NCBI RefSeq assembly: GCF_014322765.1
Contig: NZ_JAASTZ010000015.1
Coordinates: forward strand, 31,376 to 95,375
Length of the DNA stretch: 64,000 nt
Reading direction: 5' to 3'
Source of the DNA: Listeria immobilis
GTDB lineage: Bacteria; Bacillota; Bacilli; Lactobacillales; Listeriaceae
In this document: positions 7,623-14,906 of the stretch, piece by piece
Layout: each line of letters opens with the position of its first letter
Numbering within the stretch: position 1 is the stretch's first letter
Made by a program: the position numbers and the translations under genes
Notes under the pieces: model-generated
The model's input: only the letters and a program-made list of their open reading frames with translations
Databases searched by the model: none
What the model was told of the DNA's origin: nothing

Positions 7623-8102
7623 ATGACTGAAATTAAACGAATGCTACAAACAAAGGAAGATCAGTCAAAAGAACAATTTTATCCAGAAACACATGTGGAA
7701 GGAATTGTTGGGTTAACAGATTTTGTTTCTGGCCAACTTCCAACAGGTGTTGTTAGTGTTAATGGCAAGTCTGGCAGTGTTTTGCTAGAAGCAGCAGATG
7801 TTTATGCCGCAAGAAAAGATCATAATCATAATGTAGCTACTTACACAACAGATGGATTTATGAGTTCGTTTGATAAAATAAAAATTGATGAACTAGTATC
7901 GCCGGAAGCAGGCGTTGTAAGTGTTAATGGGAAAACGGGCATTGTTGATTTATTTGCATCTGATGTTGAAGCAGCAACAGTGAACCACACCCACTCAGAT
8001 GCTTCAGCTAGTGAAAGTGGATTTTTATCAATAGAAGACAAAGGAAAACTAGATGCGATGCCAATAATCGCGCTGGAAACTATTAAGGAGGTAATAGAAT
8101 GA
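7623..8102 (+). CDS. Tail-fibre protein with two SVNGKxG/HxH repeats
   Basis: This 159-residue protein starts with the shared anchor (EQFYPETHVEGIVGL). Two copies of a roughly 65-residue unit follow, each with VVSVNGKxGxV, a DV-AA stretch, an HxH pair (HNHN; HTHS) and a GF-S--DK-K-D ending. These are common phage tail-fibre collagen-like or trimeric repeats; the HxH pairs can bind metal in other fibres. It is probably a receptor-contact protein of the monocin. AAGGAGG precedes ATG 7623, and the gene ends in ATGA, coupling it to the next gene. Confidence 0.72.
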   Translation: MTEIKRMLQTKEDQSKEQFYPETHVEGIVGLTDFVSGQLPTGVVSVNGKSGSVLLEAADVYAARKDHNHNVATYTTDGFMSSFDKIKIDELVSPEAGVVSVNGKTGIVDLFASDVEAATVNHTHSDASASESGFLSIEDKGKLDAMPIIALETIKEVIE

Positions 8103-8635
8103 CTAAAATTGTAAAAATGTCAGAGAAAAATGAACACGGAACTTTAGAACAATTCTATCCAGAAACACATGCCGAGGCTGTTAAAGGATTAGTGAGTGTT
8201 TCAGAAGAAGAAAAAACAATTTGGGATGGTAAGGAAAGTACAGAAGGAGCAGAACAAAAAGCGAATACAGCGTTAAATAGCGCTAAAGAATATGTCGATA
8301 CTATTGGGGAGGGGATAGTGGTTTTTAAAGGAGCAAACCATATGGGAGCAGGTCAAGCATTTAAATGGGACCCTTTTAAGCTGAAATTTGGTTTAACACT
8401 ATTGTTTAGTCGATATGATACAACAAATAATACTCCATACGATTATTATTATCATTCCGTATTCTTATCTAAGGCTCAACTAGTTGAGTTAGCTGGAAAA
8501 GGTGTCTTAATGCAAATGCCATCAACAACTTATGGAGATCGAAAATACCTCTATATATCAACAACTGGGCTTTCTGGACATGCTGATAATTTGAATTCTC
8601 CGGCCTGGGTGCTTCGCCAAATAGCAATAATGTAA
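8099..8635 (+). CDS. Probable receptor-binding protein of the monocin
   Basis: This 178-residue protein has the N-terminal anchor EQFYPETHAEAVKGL shared with two upstream proteins. It then has a charged helical linker and a C-terminal domain rich in aromatic residues (FGLTLLFSRYDTTNNTPYDY), unlike its neighbours. Last fibre genes before the holin normally encode the receptor-binding tip that decides target range, so I infer that role here. ATG 8099 overlaps the previous stop (ATGA) after AAGGAGG. The C-terminal domain family is not recognised by eye. Confidence 0.65.
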   Translation: MTKIVKMSEKNEHGTLEQFYPETHAEAVKGLVSVSEEEKTIWDGKESTEGAEQKANTALNSAKEYVDTIGEGIVVFKGANHMGAGQAFKWDPFKLKFGLTLLFSRYDTTNNTPYDYYYHSVFLSKAQLVELAGKGVLMQMPSTTYGDRKYLYISTTGLSGHADNLNSPAWVLRQIAIM

Positions 8636-8653
8636 TCAAAAAGGAGGGTTTCC

Positions 8654-9076
8654 ATGGAAGTCATACTAAAAGTTGGGATACTGGGATTTGGTGCGGTGTT
8701 TGGATACTTATTTGGGGAAGTGGATCTATTGGTAAAAGTGCTTGTATGCTTTATTGTAGCTGATTATATTTCTGGGCTACTTGCTTCAGGGTATCAAGGA
8801 CAACTAAATAGCAAGATGGGTTTCAAAGGAATCGCAAAAAAGATTGCAATCTTAATTTTAGTGGCTATTGCACACCAAGTAGACTTGATTCTAGGAACGC
8901 ATAATACAACCCGAGATGCAGTTATCTTTTTCTATTTGGCAAATGAGCTGATTTCTATATTGGAAAACTTCATACGAATGGAAATGAAAGTGCCGGAAGT
9001 TTTGAAAAATTTAATTTCTATTTTTGATTCAAAAGCAGGTGAAAAGGAGGAAAAGCATGACAAAAATTTGGATTGA
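8654..9076 (+). CDS. Phage-type holin
   Basis: This 140-residue protein has an N-terminal hydrophobic segment and two further hydrophobic stretches (LVKVLVCFIVADYISGLLAS; AILILVAIAHQVDLI). It matches the Holin_4/toxin-secretion holin family of Firmicute phages, with the conserved DYISG and SKMGFKGIAKK pattern. Holins open the membrane to release endolysin; here lysis would free monocin particles. It overlaps the amidase gene start by 20 bp, a usual holin-endolysin arrangement. Confidence 0.85.
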   Translation: MEVILKVGILGFGAVFGYLFGEVDLLVKVLVCFIVADYISGLLASGYQGQLNSKMGFKGIAKKIAILILVAIAHQVDLILGTHNTTRDAVIFFYLANELISILENFIRMEMKVPEVLKNLISIFDSKAGEKEEKHDKNLD

Positions 9077-9785
9077 TGCAGGGCATGGAGGAAAAGATTC
9101 AGGAGCTACTGGAAATGGTCTTGTTGAGAAAAATTGGGTATTAGCTATTTCCAAGCAGTTAGAAGTGGATTTGACGAAGGCTGGTTTTGATGTAGGAATG
9201 ACAAGAAAAAATGATACTTTTTATGGCTTAAGTAATCGGGCACAAAGAGCAAATAACCTAAAAGCAAATTTATTCATCTCAATTCATTTTAATGCAGGTG
9301 GAGGAATGGGATATGAAGACTATATTTTTACCTCCACACCAGCAAAAACTAAAGAAATCCAAAAAATAATTCATAAAAATGTGATTGCAAAAGTTTCTAA
9401 ACATGGTATGCGTGATCGAGGAATGAAAAAAGCAAATTTTGCTGTTTTGCGAGAAACGGCTATGGACGCTATTTTACTAGAGGCAGGTTTTTGCGATAGC
9501 AATGATTCAGCAATTCTCAAAACAAGTGCATTTCAGCGAGATTTTTGTTTAGGAATTGTAAAAGCTGTACAAGAAATCTTTAATGTTCAAGCAACCAAAT
9601 ATCGAGCGGGAAAATATTCGACAAGTGATGATGCGATTTCAGGTAAAAATCTAAAAGGTTATTTACCAGCAGGGACAAAGGTTTTTATTTATAAAGAATT
9701 AGCAAAAACAATTAATTTAACAACAACAAAAGGTGTTCCGGGAAGCTGGATTTTAAAATCAGAAGTGAATGCTGGAAAAAGGTAA
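9057..9785 (+). CDS. N-acetylmuramoyl-L-alanine amidase (endolysin)
   Basis: This 242-residue enzyme belongs to the Amidase_3 family and cuts the MurNAc-L-Ala bond of peptidoglycan. Visible motifs are the zinc-ligand IDAGHGGKDSGA at the N-terminus, FISIHFNAG, and VLRETAMDAILLEAGF with the catalytic Glu. A C-terminal region (about 180-242) with YRAGKYSTSDDAI looks like a cell-wall-binding domain. There is no signal peptide, so export depends on the holin. The start is ATG 9057 after AAGGAGG; an upstream in-frame ATG at 9024 lies within the holin gene. This is the last monocin gene. Confidence 0.9.
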   Translation: MTKIWIDAGHGGKDSGATGNGLVEKNWVLAISKQLEVDLTKAGFDVGMTRKNDTFYGLSNRAQRANNLKANLFISIHFNAGGGMGYEDYIFTSTPAKTKEIQKIIHKNVIAKVSKHGMRDRGMKKANFAVLRETAMDAILLEAGFCDSNDSAILKTSAFQRDFCLGIVKAVQEIFNVQATKYRAGKYSTSDDAISGKNLKGYLPAGTKVFIYKELAKTINLTTTKGVPGSWILKSEVNAGKR

Positions 9786-9791
9786 AAAAGA

Positions 9792-9819
9792 GAGCGGCCA
9801 ATTTTGGTCGCTCCTTTTG
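9792..9819. terminator. Bidirectional terminator between the monocin and the 5'-nucleotidase gene
   Basis: GAGCGGCCAA and TTGGTCGCTC pair over 10 positions with one G-U. A T-rich tail follows on the plus strand and a TTTTTT run on the minus strand, so it can end both converging operons. Confidence 0.85.
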
Positions 9820-9824
9820 TACAG

Positions 9825-12155
9825 TTAATTTTTCTTTCGCAAAACATAAAGTGCAGTTGTTGTTAAAACTAAGCCAAACACTGTCGCAAGTCCTGTTGTA
9901 TCGCCAGTTGTTGGCAAGGAAGTGTTAGTTTTAATTCCAACAGGCGACAATTTAGCTGGCTTTTCATTTGTAGTTATTCCGCCATTAGATGCACCGTTAT
10001 CATTAGTTGTGTTGTCGTTACCTGTGCCACCACTATTACTACTTCCATTATCAACCCCACCATTACCACTTCCATTATCTGGAGGCGTTGTTGCGGCTGC
10101 TTGGACAGTTGTTTGGAAAGTGGTGCTATAGCCATTTGTGTCGGTGATTGTAGTTGTTACTTGATCGCCTTTTTTAAGGTCTAGGGCAGAAACATTAACA
10201 GAGAAGTTACCTTTTGTATCAGATGTTGTGTTTGGTAATGTAGCACGTGCTAATTTTACCGTTGTGGTTGCTTTTTGAACTTCGACATTAACACCCGGCA
10301 AAGTAGTACCGGTTAGCATTGTGTCTTTTTCTGTTAGTTTATTGATTTTTGTTGCGTCTTTTAATGCTTTGATAGCTGCATCAGCTGTTTCTTTGTCGAT
10401 TTCAGCTTGGGATTTGTAAACTTTACGGCCTTCTTTTTGGGCGGTGATTACTTTTCCAGCAGCTTTTTGTTCTTTGATATAATTGATGAAAGTTTCTGTG
10501 TCTGGGTCAATGGCTGTAACTAAGTTTGCTTTTTTAAATGCAGAAAATCCATCACCACCACCGAATAAGAAATCATTGATTACGACCTTGTATTTTTGGT
10601 CAGATTTTAACGGAGTACCATCTTCTGTTGTAACGCTAGCAACTTTGTAAGCATGATCTAAGTCATCTGTATCAGTGAAAGTGTATTTTAATCCAGAAAT
10701 TTGTAAAAAGTAAGTTTGGTTACTTAAATATTGTTGGTTTAGTGCTTCTAAAATATCTGCACCAGACATTTCCACTACTTGAAGAATGTTTCCGAATGGT
10801 TGAACAGCTTGTGCCGCACCCCAGGTAATTTCGTTTTGGCCATTTGCCAGACGTGTTGTGAGATCAGCACGAATGCCGCCATTATTTGTCATAGCAAAAT
10901 CTACGTCAGCGCCTGCTTTGTTTGCCATATAGCGTTGTGCATCAGTAATCATATTACCAAGTTCAGATTCTTTATCATCTAGGGCTTGATTGTCTGGATT
11001 TGTTTCGCGGGAAATGACGTCTTTATTTGCTAACCCGATAGTTTCGTTGATAACTCCTTCAATGCGGCTTTTCGCATCTTCGGTAACAGCGGTAATATCG
11101 GCAGTTGGAGAGACGCTTCTTGTATTATATGTAATTTTTGCATCTGGAGGTGAAACGAAATCGCCGGTTGTTTTATCAAGTTTGCCAGTTACATCAGAAA
11201 AAGCTTTTCCGTTATTGTAGCTTTGAACGATACGAGTTTTACCAACTAATCCATTTGTATATTGATGATTATGCCCCGCAAGGACTAAATCGACGGAGTT
11301 ATTTGGGTCTAGTTCGTTGGCTTTCGTCATCATATTAGCAGCTTCTCCAGCTACATCTTGTTTTGTTCCAGTATTTGGATTTCCAGAAGATAGAGCAGGA
11401 ACATGAGATAAGACAACGATAGCGTTAACACCTTGGTTTCTAAGTTCAGCAGAATATTTTACGATTGTATCCGCTTCATCAAGAAAATCGTAATCTTGAA
11501 TATGGCTTGCAAGCACTAAGTTTGGAATTTCTGTAGTAACAATACCGATGAAACCAACTTTGACACCAGCAATTTCTTTTACATAATATGGTGAAAATCC
11601 TTCTGCAACAGTGTTTGTTCCTTTATTTACAACGTTTGCTGCAACAATCTTCATATCACTTTTAACTCGAGGATAACCTTCCACAATTGGTCCAAATTTG
11701 CTCGTAGAAACACCATCTAAAATTCGTTTGTATTCTGGCAATCCTTCATCAAATTCGTGGTTCCCAAGTGTACCGACTTCGAAATTCATTTTTTGAAGGA
11801 CTTTCATTGTTGGCTCGTCTTGAAGTAATCCAGAAACTGCTGGACTAGCACCAACCATATCACCTGCTTGAACGCGAATGGCATTATCAGCAGTAGCATC
11901 AGGATTTGCCTGCAAAAATGAGCTAGTGGCATTATCCAAGTTTGGTGCTAGATAGTCTGCTCCGCCAATTGGTGAGCCAGATGCATCTTTGGAGGCTGTT
12001 TCAAGCGCTCCGTGAAAATCATTTATTCCTAAAATCTGGATTGGAACGGTGTCTGCCGCCGCTTGCACTGAATTCCCGGTGAATGGTGCAGTTAGTCCAA
12101 TTGTGAGCCCTGCTGCGAGTAAAACATGTGTAGTTTTCTTGAAAAATTTGTTCAC
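9825..12155 (-). CDS. Cell-wall-anchored 5'-nucleotidase (bifunctional UshA/CD73-like), LPXTG
   Basis: This surface enzyme of 776 residues (lmo0130-like) releases phosphate from extracellular nucleotides. It has an N-terminal signal peptide ending near VQAAA. A calcineurin-like metallophosphatase domain follows (GINDFHGALE, GNHEFDEG, LAGHNHQY), then a 5'-nucleotidase C-domain (TNNGGIRADL, FGNILQVVEMSG). A Ser/Thr/Gly-rich wall spacer precedes LPTTG, a hydrophobic stretch and RKKN, the sortase-A sorting signal. The start is GTG 12155, spaced 9 bp from GGGAG; a longer frame to 12188 lacks such a site. A likely cre box lies upstream. It may help purine scavenging or blunt extracellular-ATP signals, by analogy. 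Confidence 0.9.
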   Translation of the reverse strand: MNKFFKKTTHVLLAAGLTIGLTAPFTGNSVQAAADTVPIQILGINDFHGALETASKDASGSPIGGADYLAPNLDNATSSFLQANPDATADNAIRVQAGDMVGASPAVSGLLQDEPTMKVLQKMNFEVGTLGNHEFDEGLPEYKRILDGVSTSKFGPIVEGYPRVKSDMKIVAANVVNKGTNTVAEGFSPYYVKEIAGVKVGFIGIVTTEIPNLVLASHIQDYDFLDEADTIVKYSAELRNQGVNAIVVLSHVPALSSGNPNTGTKQDVAGEAANMMTKANELDPNNSVDLVLAGHNHQYTNGLVGKTRIVQSYNNGKAFSDVTGKLDKTTGDFVSPPDAKITYNTRSVSPTADITAVTEDAKSRIEGVINETIGLANKDVISRETNPDNQALDDKESELGNMITDAQRYMANKAGADVDFAMTNNGGIRADLTTRLANGQNEITWGAAQAVQPFGNILQVVEMSGADILEALNQQYLSNQTYFLQISGLKYTFTDTDDLDHAYKVASVTTEDGTPLKSDQKYKVVINDFLFGGGDGFSAFKKANLVTAIDPDTETFINYIKEQKAAGKVITAQKEGRKVYKSQAEIDKETADAAIKALKDATKINKLTEKDTMLTGTTLPGVNVEVQKATTTVKLARATLPNTTSDTKGNFSVNVSALDLKKGDQVTTTITDTNGYSTTFQTTVQAAATTPPDNGSGNGGVDNGSSNSGGTGNDNTTNDNGASNGGITTNEKPAKLSPVGIKTNTSLPTTGDTTGLATVFGLVLTTTALYVLRKKN

Positions 12156-12189
12156 TTTCACACTCTCCCTTTTTTTCGCCAGTGGCAAT

Positions 12190-12204
12190 TTGTAAGCGCT
12201 AACT
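12190..12204. promoter_or_regulatory. Candidate cre box (CcpA) of the 5'-nucleotidase gene
   Basis: TTGTAAGCGCTAACT matches the cre consensus WTGNAARCGNWWWCA at 14 of 15 positions. It lies about 35 bp before the start codon, downstream of a TATAAT-like -10 box read on the minus strand (RC of 12221-12226, approximate). Binding of CcpA there would block elongation or promoter escape. Confidence 0.5.
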
Positions 12205-12311
12205 CATTGGTGCCTATCTATTATAGTAGCAAAGTGAATTTGCCTTAGCAATAGAAAATGTTGGCTTTTTGTAAATGTTAGGATAATTTATTGCGATATT
12301 TTCATATTAAA

Positions 12312-12359
12312 TAAAAAAGGCTGATGTGAGTCTGGTAACGTACCAAATTCACACCAACC
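12312..12359 (-). terminator. Terminator of the IMPDH-like gene
   Basis: Read on the minus strand, a long imperfect stem (GGTTGGTGTGA pairing with TCACATCAGCC, plus an inner GGTA/TACC part) is followed by TTTTTTATTT. Confidence 0.8.
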
Positions 12360-12368
12360 ATTTTATAT

Positions 12369-13877
12369 TTACTTAATTAAATTATTGGAAGCGTCTTTAA
12401 CAACAACATCATGTGCGCCACCTTCTACGATAGAAGTGGAGGAAACGAGTGTTATTTTAGCTTTTTGTTGAAGTTCAGGGATATTTAACGCTCCGCAATT
12501 ACACATTGTAGAACGAACTTTGCTTAAACTAATTGCTACATTATCTTTTAGTGAACCAGCATAAGGGACATAGGAATCTACCCCTTCTTCAAAGGAAAGT
12601 TTTTTATCGCCGCCTAGGTCATAACGTTGCCAGTTACGTGCTCGGTTAGCTCCTTCACCCCAATATTCTTTCATGTAAGTACCATTTAAATTCACTTTAT
12701 TTGTAGGACTTTCATCAAAACGAGAGAAATAACGACCAAGCATAATAAAGTCTGCACCCATTGCTAAAGCCAGTGTCATATGATAGTCGTAAACAATGCC
12801 GCCATCAGAACAAATTGGAATATACACACCAGTTTCTTCAAAATATTCATCACGTGCTTTGGCAACATCAATTAGTGCGGTTGCTTGTCCACGACCGATT
12901 CCTTTTTGTTCGCGTGTAATACAAATAGATCCTCCGCCAACTCCAACTTTAACAAAGTCTGCGCCAGCATCAGCGAGATAGCGGAACCCATCACGGTCCA
13001 CCACGTTTCCAGCACCGATTTTGACAGAATCACCATATTTGCCGCGCACATAATCCAATGTGCGTTTTTGCCATTCGGAGTAGCCTTCAGAAGAGTCTAT
13101 ACAAAGAATATCTGCGCCAGCTTCCACTAGTGCGGGAACACGTTCTTCATAATCACGTGTATTGATACCAGCGCCAACAACGTAACGTTTGGAGGAATCA
13201 AGTAGTTCTAATTTATTTTCTTTGTTGGAGTCATAATCTTTACGGAACACCATATGAACTAAGTGCTCATTATCATCAACAAGTGGCAAGGCATTTAATT
13301 TGTTGTCCCAAATAATGTTATTTGCTTCTTTCAAAGTGGTGGATTTATTTGCTGTAACTAACTTATTAAAAGGAGTCATGAAATCTGCTACTTTTTCGTC
13401 AGGACTCATTCGTGTTATACGATAGTCGCGGCTGGTTACGATCCCAAGTAATTTACCATTCGCAGTACCATCTTCTGTCACTGCAACGGTAGAATGACCC
13501 GTTTTTTCTTTTAAATCCAGAATATCTTGAAGAGTTTTATCTGGGCTAATGTTGGAATCACTAATAACGAAGCCGGCTTTATGATTTTTTACGCGTGAAA
13601 CCATCGCTGCTTCACTTTCAATAGATTGTGAGCCGAAAATAAAGGATACTCCGCCTTCTGTAGCTAAGGCAATCCCCATGTTATCATCAGAAACAGCTTG
13701 CATAATTGCGGAAACAAGCGGAATATTCATTGTAATTGCTGATTCCTCACCCTTTTTAAACTTTACGATAGGTGTTTTTAAACTAACATTAGTAGGTACA
13801 CATTCTGCTGATGAGTAGCCAGGAACGAGCAAAAACTCACTAAATGTGCGGGACGGTTCTTCAAAATAAAATGCCAT
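12369..13877 (-). CDS. IMP dehydrogenase-like protein with CBS domains (divergent GuaB paralogue)
   Basis: This 502-residue protein (lmo0132-like) has the IMPDH/GMP-reductase TIM barrel interrupted by a CBS pair (about 95-215). Key sites are the catalytic-loop [16 protein letters not shown] with Cys319, the SDGGI phosphate site, and a mobile-flap-like [13 protein letters not shown] makes XMP from IMP for GTP synthesis. The C-terminus is unusual ([13 protein letters not shown]). Listeria has a separate housekeeping guaB elsewhere, so this may be a paralogue with a different substrate or regulatory role. ATG 13877 is 8 bp from AAGGAG. The gene is monocistronic. Confidence 0.82.
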   Translation of the reverse strand: MAFYFEEPSRTFSEFLLVPGYSSAECVPTNVSLKTPIVKFKKGEESAITMNIPLVSAIMQAVSDDNMGIALATEGGVSFIFGSQSIESEAAMVSRVKNHKAGFVISDSNISPDKTLQDILDLKEKTGHSTVAVTEDGTANGKLLGIVTSRDYRITRMSPDEKVADFMTPFNKLVTANKSTTLKEANNIIWDNKLNALPLVDDNEHLVHMVFRKDYDSNKENKLELLDSSKRYVVGAGINTRDYEERVPALVEAGADILCIDSSEGYSEWQKRTLDYVRGKYGDSVKIGAGNVVDRDGFRYLADAGADFVKVGVGGGSICITREQKGIGRGQATALIDVAKARDEYFEETGVYIPICSDGGIVYDYHMTLALAMGADFIMLGRYFSRFDESPTNKVNLNGTYMKEYWGEGANRARNWQRYDLGGDKKLSFEEGVDSYVPYAGSLKDNVAISLSKVRSTMCNCGALNIPELQQKAKITLVSSTSIVEGGAHDVVVKDASNNLIK

Positions 13878-13988
13878 TATCTCCACTCCTTCTTCTATTT
13901 AATTTACATTTATAAAATATCTTTATTATTTCAAGAACTCGCTTGAAAGTCAATGATTGATAGTGATTTTTTAAGGTCAAGTATAAAC

Positions 13989-14014
13989 GTTTTCTTTTGT
14001 AGGTTAGGAGGAAT
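13989..14014 (+). promoter_or_regulatory. Candidate sigma-B promoter for the YjdI/YjdJ-like pair
   Basis: GTTT at 13989-13992, 16 bp, then AGGAAT at 14009-14014 fits the Listeria sigma-B pattern GTTT-N13-17-GGGWAT with one mismatch in the -10 element. I recall lmo0133-lmo0134 as sigma-B-dependent genes, which supports this reading. A sigma-A alternative was not evident. Confidence 0.45.
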
Positions 14015-14054
14015 ATACTAAAAGAAGATTATTTTATGCGAAGGAGGTAAGCAG

Positions 14055-14288
14055 ATGAGCGAGGAAAAACTTTTAGAACGTGGTTATCGTAAGTATCACG
14101 GGGAAGAAATAGATGTTTATTTTAATACAAATGTTTGTGAGCATTCAGGAAATTGCGTAAGGGGAAACAAAGAATTATTTGATTTAGATAGAAAACCATG
14201 GATAATGCCAGATAACGTATCAAAAGAAGAAGTAAAACGTGTTATTAACACTTGTCCAAGCGGGGCGCTTCAATATATAGAGAAATAG
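14055..14288 (+). CDS. YjdI-family small iron-sulfur protein
   Basis: This 77-residue protein (lmo0133-like) belongs to the Fer4_19/YjdI family, with Cys motifs NVCEHSGNCVRG and INTCPSGALQYIE that probably hold a single Fe-S cluster. In E. coli and elsewhere yjdI is paired with yjdJ, and the same pair is present here with a 10-bp gap. The biological role is unknown; stress or electron-transfer functions have been suggested. GAAGGAGG precedes ATG 14055. Confidence 0.8.
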   Translation: MSEEKLLERGYRKYHGEEIDVYFNTNVCEHSGNCVRGNKELFDLDRKPWIMPDNVSKEEVKRVINTCPSGALQYIEK

Positions 14289-14298
14289 GAGGGGTAAA

Positions 14299-14577
14299 AT
14301 GGAATATAAAGACGGCGAAAATAGAATTTATGCGGTAAATGATGCAGGTGTTGAGGTTGGTGAGGTAACATTTGTACCAACAGGGGAAGATATGTTTATT
14401 ATTGATCATACGGGTGTGGACGATGCAGCTCGTGGTCAAGGGATCGCCCAAGAACTGGTGAAACGTGCTGTAGAAAAAGCAAAAATTGAAGGTAAGAAAA
14501 TTATTCCGCTTTGTCCATTTGCTAAATCTGAGTTTTCGAAAAAGCCGGAGTATCAAGCGGTACAAGCTGATAAGTAA
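14299..14577 (+). CDS. YjdJ-family GNAT-like N-acetyltransferase
   Basis: This 92-residue protein (lmo0134-like) is a minimal GNAT-fold domain. It has the acyl-CoA-binding loop DDAARGQGIAQELVKRAVE and the C-terminal IIPLCPFAKSEF segment typical of the YjdJ type (COG2388). The substrate is unknown. It follows the YjdI-like Fe-S gene closely after AGGAGGGG and both probably share one sigma-B-type transcript that ends at the terminator at 14584. Confidence 0.8.
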   Translation: MEYKDGENRIYAVNDAGVEVGEVTFVPTGEDMFIIDHTGVDDAARGQGIAQELVKRAVEKAKIEGKKIIPLCPFAKSEFSKKPEYQAVQADK

Positions 14578-14583
14578 TAATAA

Positions 14584-14617
14584 GCAGACTAGGTTTTGAG
14601 CCTAGTCGCTTTTTTTA
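14584..14617 (+). terminator. Terminator after the YjdJ-like gene
   Basis: GACTAGG and CCTAGTC form the stem (extended by GC pairs) with a 7-nt loop, followed by a run of T residues. Confidence 0.88.
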
Positions 14618-14649
14618 TGGAATATTTTAAAAATATTGGATTTCTCTTC

Positions 14650-14678
14650 TTGACATCTCCTTCATTTCAGTGTATCTT
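14650..14678 (+). promoter_or_regulatory. Sigma-A promoter of the riboswitch transcript
   Basis: TTGACA at 14650-14655, a 17-bp spacer and TATCTT at 14673-14678 make a near-consensus promoter. Transcription should begin near 14685, just before the S-box aptamer. Confidence 0.75.
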
Positions 14679-14715
14679 TAATTCACAGTAAACGTATAGG
14701 AATAATAGTGATGCA

Positions 14716-14880
14716 ATTTCTTATCAAGAGTGGTGGAGGGATTCGGCCCAGTGAAACCCAGCAGCGGAGCGCAAGTTCTATGCTAATTCCGATCAGAAGT
14801 AACATTCTGGCAGATAAGTAGTCGCTTACAATTAGGCGCTTCGATTCTGACCAAAAAACAGAAGAAGCGTTATTTTATTA
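14716..14880 (+). promoter_or_regulatory. SAM-I (S-box) riboswitch with terminator
   Basis: The aptamer spans about 14716-14822. It opens with CTTATCAAGAGTGGTGGAGG, followed by GGCCCAGTGAAACCCAGCAG, the core S-box signature, and closes with GATAAG pairing to CTTATC (P1). The expression platform is a terminator hairpin at 14836-14870 (CGCTTC/GAAGCG and TTCTG/CAGAA) with a T-rich tail. S-boxes switch genes off when S-adenosylmethionine is abundant. Here it controls a peptide-type ABC importer, pointing to uptake of methionine or Met-containing peptides. The 328-bp gap holds nothing else that I see. Confidence 0.93.
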
Positions 14881-14906
14881 GCGCTAAAGAGGGGAGTTTT
14901 TGTTAG

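Noticed and set aside
67..9785. Complete prophage
   Set aside because: Only tail, adsorption and lysis genes are visible; no integrase, replication, capsid or packaging gene lies in the window. A monocin fits better.
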